Part shown: piece after piece, positions 5,751 to 8,332 of the stretch
How positions within the stretch are numbered: position 1 is the stretch's first letter
Layout: each line of letters starts with the position of its first letter
From: Bacteroides sp.
Lineage (GTDB): Bacteria > Bacteroidota > Bacteroidia > Bacteroidales > Bacteroidaceae
Reading direction: 5' to 3'
DNA: 8,332 bases
Assembly (NCBI GenBank): GCA_030151635.1
Contig: JASLDF010000137.1
Coordinates: forward strand, 1-8,332
Notes under the pieces: generated by a model
The model's input: only the letters and a program-made list of their open reading frames with translations
What the model was told of the DNA's origin: nothing
Databases searched by the model: none
Position numbers and translations under genes: made by a program

Positions 5751-8332
5751 ATGAAAACTAAATTTACAACTATATTATATGCCTTACTCTTTATTTTAGG
5801 AGTAAGTGTAACTAGCTGTTCGGACGACAATAGCACTACGATACAGAAAGAAGATGCTAAAATGCGTTTCTCTTTGAAAGTACCTACCAATAGCGTAGAA
5901 AATGGTGAAGGAAAAGAAAACGAAGCATTAGACCTTAATAAATTCCATGTACTTCTTTTTGAAAACAACACTTTCTATTTAGATTGTGAGGTTAAAAAAG
6001 AAGACATCACAGGACTTAAACAGATTACTTCTGATAAAGAATATGAGGTTAAAATCGTAATCCCTAGAAACAACAAAGTAGTTGATATGGTGGTCATTGC
6101 CAATGTTGACAAAGCACTATTCAACTTAACCGAAGGAAAAACTACGAAAGAGGAATTCTACAAGAATACCATCATCAATATACAACCTGGGCATTGGAAA
6201 CCAGAAACATTACCGATGTGGGCAGAAATGAATACCTTACAATTGACCGAAGACCTAGGAACTCGTTTTGACGATCCCCTATTGGTACGCCTTGTAAGAT
6301 CTGTCAGCCGAATTGATTTGAGCTTTGAAGAAAACTCTTCGTTTGATATTAAAGAAGCATATATTTATAACACACTAGCTAACTACACAATAGCTCCTGA
6401 GTTAGAGAATTACACACACAATGCGAATAAAACGATAATCAAAGCACCATCGACTCCTGTAAATACAATTTACAATGGTAACGATAAGATTACTCAACCT
6501 AGTGAAGCGAGTGAGTTAATTGACAACCCGATCAAAATAGACATCTCAAAAGATAGAAAAAGCAACTTATTGGCTTATGTACCAGAACAAATTAACAGTA
6601 CAGCAACCAAGTATAAACCGTATGTGGTTTTAGGAATTACGGACAAAAAGAACAACAGTAATCCGAATAACATTACCTACTACAAAGCCTATCTAAATGT
6701 AAATAAAGAGGGGGTTAGCACACCAGAGAACCTACTTAGAAACCACAAGCTTATTCTTCTGATTAAGAATGTGTATGGAGATGGAGAGGCAACTCCAAAA
6801 GGTGCAGCTGTAAAAGAAGAAGCTGCACTGATTGACATTGACGTAATTCCTTGGAACGACAACATTAACCAAGGTTATGTATCGGGTTCTAAATACTTTG
6901 GTATTCAAGTTACAAACATTGACTTCGACAAAAGTACAGCAGGTAGCGAACAAACATTTGCTATTCAAACCAACATAGATGATCTTAAAAACGAACTTAA
7001 GATTAAATGGGAAGATAGCGAGCATGCTGCCTACTTCGACTATAAAATCGAAGAAAAAGGAACGAGTAAAAAGATCACCGTATCTGTTATTAAAGACAAT
7101 ACAAACAACTACATTGTTAAAAACAAACTAGTTATTAGTGCAGTTGGTAACGAATTTTTAATTGATGTAACTTTAACTACATCCAACCCAACTTACCAAC
7201 TTATTCAAGATAAAGTTCGCCCAATTGGTGTGTTCAATCCAAACGAAAAGCAAGACTTGCTGAAAGATAACGTACTTCAAGTTATGGTTCAAATCAAGGC
7301 TTCTGAATTTGATGAACAAGCTGGTAAAGTGGTAAGCATTAAAACGGATACACAAGAAGGCATGTATTTTGAAGGTTCGGAAACCATCAAAAAGGCAACA
7401 ACGAACAAATCGATCGACAACATTACAAACGACGGTTTATACTATAAAGATGGAGATTCTTACTATAGACTAATGGAGTTGAAAGCAAAAGGCACACCAC
7501 TAACAAGAAAGAAAAAAGAGTACATGATTATTGATAACAGTACTCAAAAATCGTTCTGTAAAGCTTATGTACAAATGGCTTTTCGTCCTAAACGCATTGC
7601 AGCTTGTGGAAGTGATGCAACTTACGGATGGGGTGCAGATGCAGGTGTTTCAAGAAAGTCTATTCTCTATGCCAACAATTATGGAATGAATAAAAACAGT
7701 GTTGTCAAAATTCCTCCATTCATGGAAAAAAAAGAATACGATAAATTAAGCACAAGCGAAAAATCAAAATACTCTGTTTATACAAGTCTAACCAAAGGTG
7801 AGCTTGCTCATACATACGAAGAGATTGAAGAGATGCTTAATAATTGCGATGTATTCATTTACGGAGCATTCTTACGACTAGATAAAAAAAACAGTGCTGG
7901 AAACAGAACGATTGGTGATTTATTTGCTGAGTTCCTTGTTGAAAAGAATGGTGTTGTGATTGCAATGGACGAAGTAATCCAAAGTGTTCAAGCACTTTTC
8001 GAACCATTGTATAAAAAGATTAACCCATCTCAAATCATTGCACTAAAATCTCAATCGGCAGGAGCTGCTGGTACCATCTACCCTATCATTAGCCAACCAG
8101 GAGATGAAATTTTGGATGGTGTTTTTGGAAAAACATCGGGTACATTCTGGGGAGAAGACGCTACTGTGACTAAAACAATTTTAGGTCTACCCGAAGAAGA
8201 CTTAGTCGTGTATAGCCGTAGTGCGTATGCGAACCAAGAAAACACCATTGACAACAAAGGATTAACTATGTTTAGACATACAAAAGTAAATCTTTTCTTT
8301 AGTGGCGACGGTGGTTTTGTTTCACAAAGTGG
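5751..8332 (+). CDS. Fimbrillin/FimB-like lipoprotein with C-terminal alpha/beta domain (paralogue 2, 3' partial)
   Basis: An open frame of 860 codons running off the right edge, starting 6 nt after the previous stop (AACAAG between), so probably cotranscribed and perhaps translationally coupled. The N-terminus MKTKF, a hydrophobic core and lipobox VTSC (Cys23) mark a lipoprotein; the following Ser-Asp-Asp resembles the acidic surface-export signal of Bacteroidota lipoproteins. Its fimbrial region is clearer than in paralogue 1: RLVRSVSRIDLSF (180-192) is typical of FimB/Mfa-type proteins, followed by LRNHKLILLIKN (329-340), GDGEATP and VIPWND (365-370). Then come a BACON-like Ig domain (about 382-478), a beta domain with KAKGTP (578-583) and LQVMVQIKASEF, and an alpha/beta domain from about 613: KRIAACGSD, CDVFIYGAF (699-707), VVIAMDE (735-741) and FFSGDGGF (849-856). 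By comparison with paralogue 1, roughly 60-80 residues should be missing at the C-terminus. Function is inferred as surface or pilus-associated; the C-terminal domain's family is not certain. Confidence 0.78.
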   Translation, partial: MKTKFTTILYALLFILGVSVTSCSDDNSTTIQKEDAKMRFSLKVPTNSVENGEGKENEALDLNKFHVLLFENNTFYLDCEVKKEDITGLKQITSDKEYEVKIVIPRNNKVVDMVVIANVDKALFNLTEGKTTKEEFYKNTIINIQPGHWKPETLPMWAEMNTLQLTEDLGTRFDDPLLVRLVRSVSRIDLSFEENSSFDIKEAYIYNTLANYTIAPELENYTHNANKTIIKAPSTPVNTIYNGNDKITQPSEASELIDNPIKIDISKDRKSNLLAYVPEQINSTATKYKPYVVLGITDKKNNSNPNNITYYKAYLNVNKEGVSTPENLLRNHKLILLIKNVYGDGEATPKGAAVKEEAALIDIDVIPWNDNINQGYVSGSKYFGIQVTNIDFDKSTAGSEQTFAIQTNIDDLKNELKIKWEDSEHAAYFDYKIEEKGTSKKITVSVIKDNTNNYIVKNKLVISAVGNEFLIDVTLTTSNPTYQLIQDKVRPIGVFNPNEKQDLLKDNVLQVMVQIKASEFDEQAGKVVSIKTDTQEGMYFEGSETIKKATTNKSIDNITNDGLYYKDGDSYYRLMELKAKGTPLTRKKKEYMIIDNSTQKSFCKAYVQMAFRPKRIAACGSDATYGWGADAGVSRKSILYANNYGMNKNSVVKIPPFMEKKEYDKLSTSEKSKYSVYTSLTKGELAHTYEEIEEMLNNCDVFIYGAFLRLDKKNSAGNRTIGDLFAEFLVEKNGVVIAMDEVIQSVQALFEPLYKKINPSQIIALKSQSAGAAGTIYPIISQPGDEILDGVFGKTSGTFWGEDATVTKTILGLPEEDLVVYSRSAYANQENTIDNKGLTMFRHTKVNLFFSGDGGFVSQS

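Noticed and set aside
5654..5971. A 105-codon antisense open frame across the junction of the two lipoprotein genes.
   Set aside because: Both + strand frames here have clear signal peptide and domain content. The antisense frame has no motif and is a shadow of them.

Overview
The window most likely comes from a member of the Bacteroidales (phylum Bacteroidota). The evidence is the TAnnTTTG-type -7 promoter element seen twice (TATATTTG), the absence of strong Shine-Dalgarno sequences, two lipoproteins whose sequence resembles the FimB/Mfa2/fimbrillin proteins of type V pili, and AT-rich codon use. I cannot fix the genus; a Porphyromonas- or Prevotella-like oral or gut organism would fit.

Layout. 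Positions 1-688 hold the C-terminal part of a POT/PTR-like MFS transporter, cut by the window edge. A strong hairpin terminator (721-751) follows, and a Bacteroidales -7 promoter element (715-722) runs into its left arm. Next come two closely spaced genes: a WalJ/YycJ-type metallo-beta-lactamase-fold hydrolase (767-1573) and, 21 nt later, a DNA-alkylation-repeat (AlkC/AlkD-like HEAT) protein (1595-2392). A 577-base AT-rich stretch without a convincing gene (2393-2969) contains several inverted repeats and a second TATATTTG element (2791-2798).

From 2970 to the end of the window lie two large lipoprotein genes in the same orientation, separated by only 6 nt (2970-5744, and 5751 to beyond 8332). 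Aligned by eye, the two proteins are divergent paralogues along their whole shared length. Each has a lipoprotein signal peptide, a fimbrillin/FimB-like region ending in an LRN...W motif at almost identical residue numbers, a BACON-like Ig domain, a further beta-rich domain with a K-x-(R/K)-G-T-P motif, and a C-terminal alpha/beta domain that looks flavodoxin- or class I glutamine amidotransferase (GATase)/ThuA-like. The pair probably forms one transcription unit for surface-exposed, pilus-associated or adhesive lipoproteins. The fusion of a fimbrial anchor-like region to a Rossmann-like C-terminal domain is the most interesting thing in the window.

The first three genes look like ordinary chromosomal genes (transport, nucleic-acid maintenance). 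The fimbrial pair looks like a separate, more AT-rich accessory module placed downstream of them. All family assignments come from reading motifs by eye; no database search was possible.
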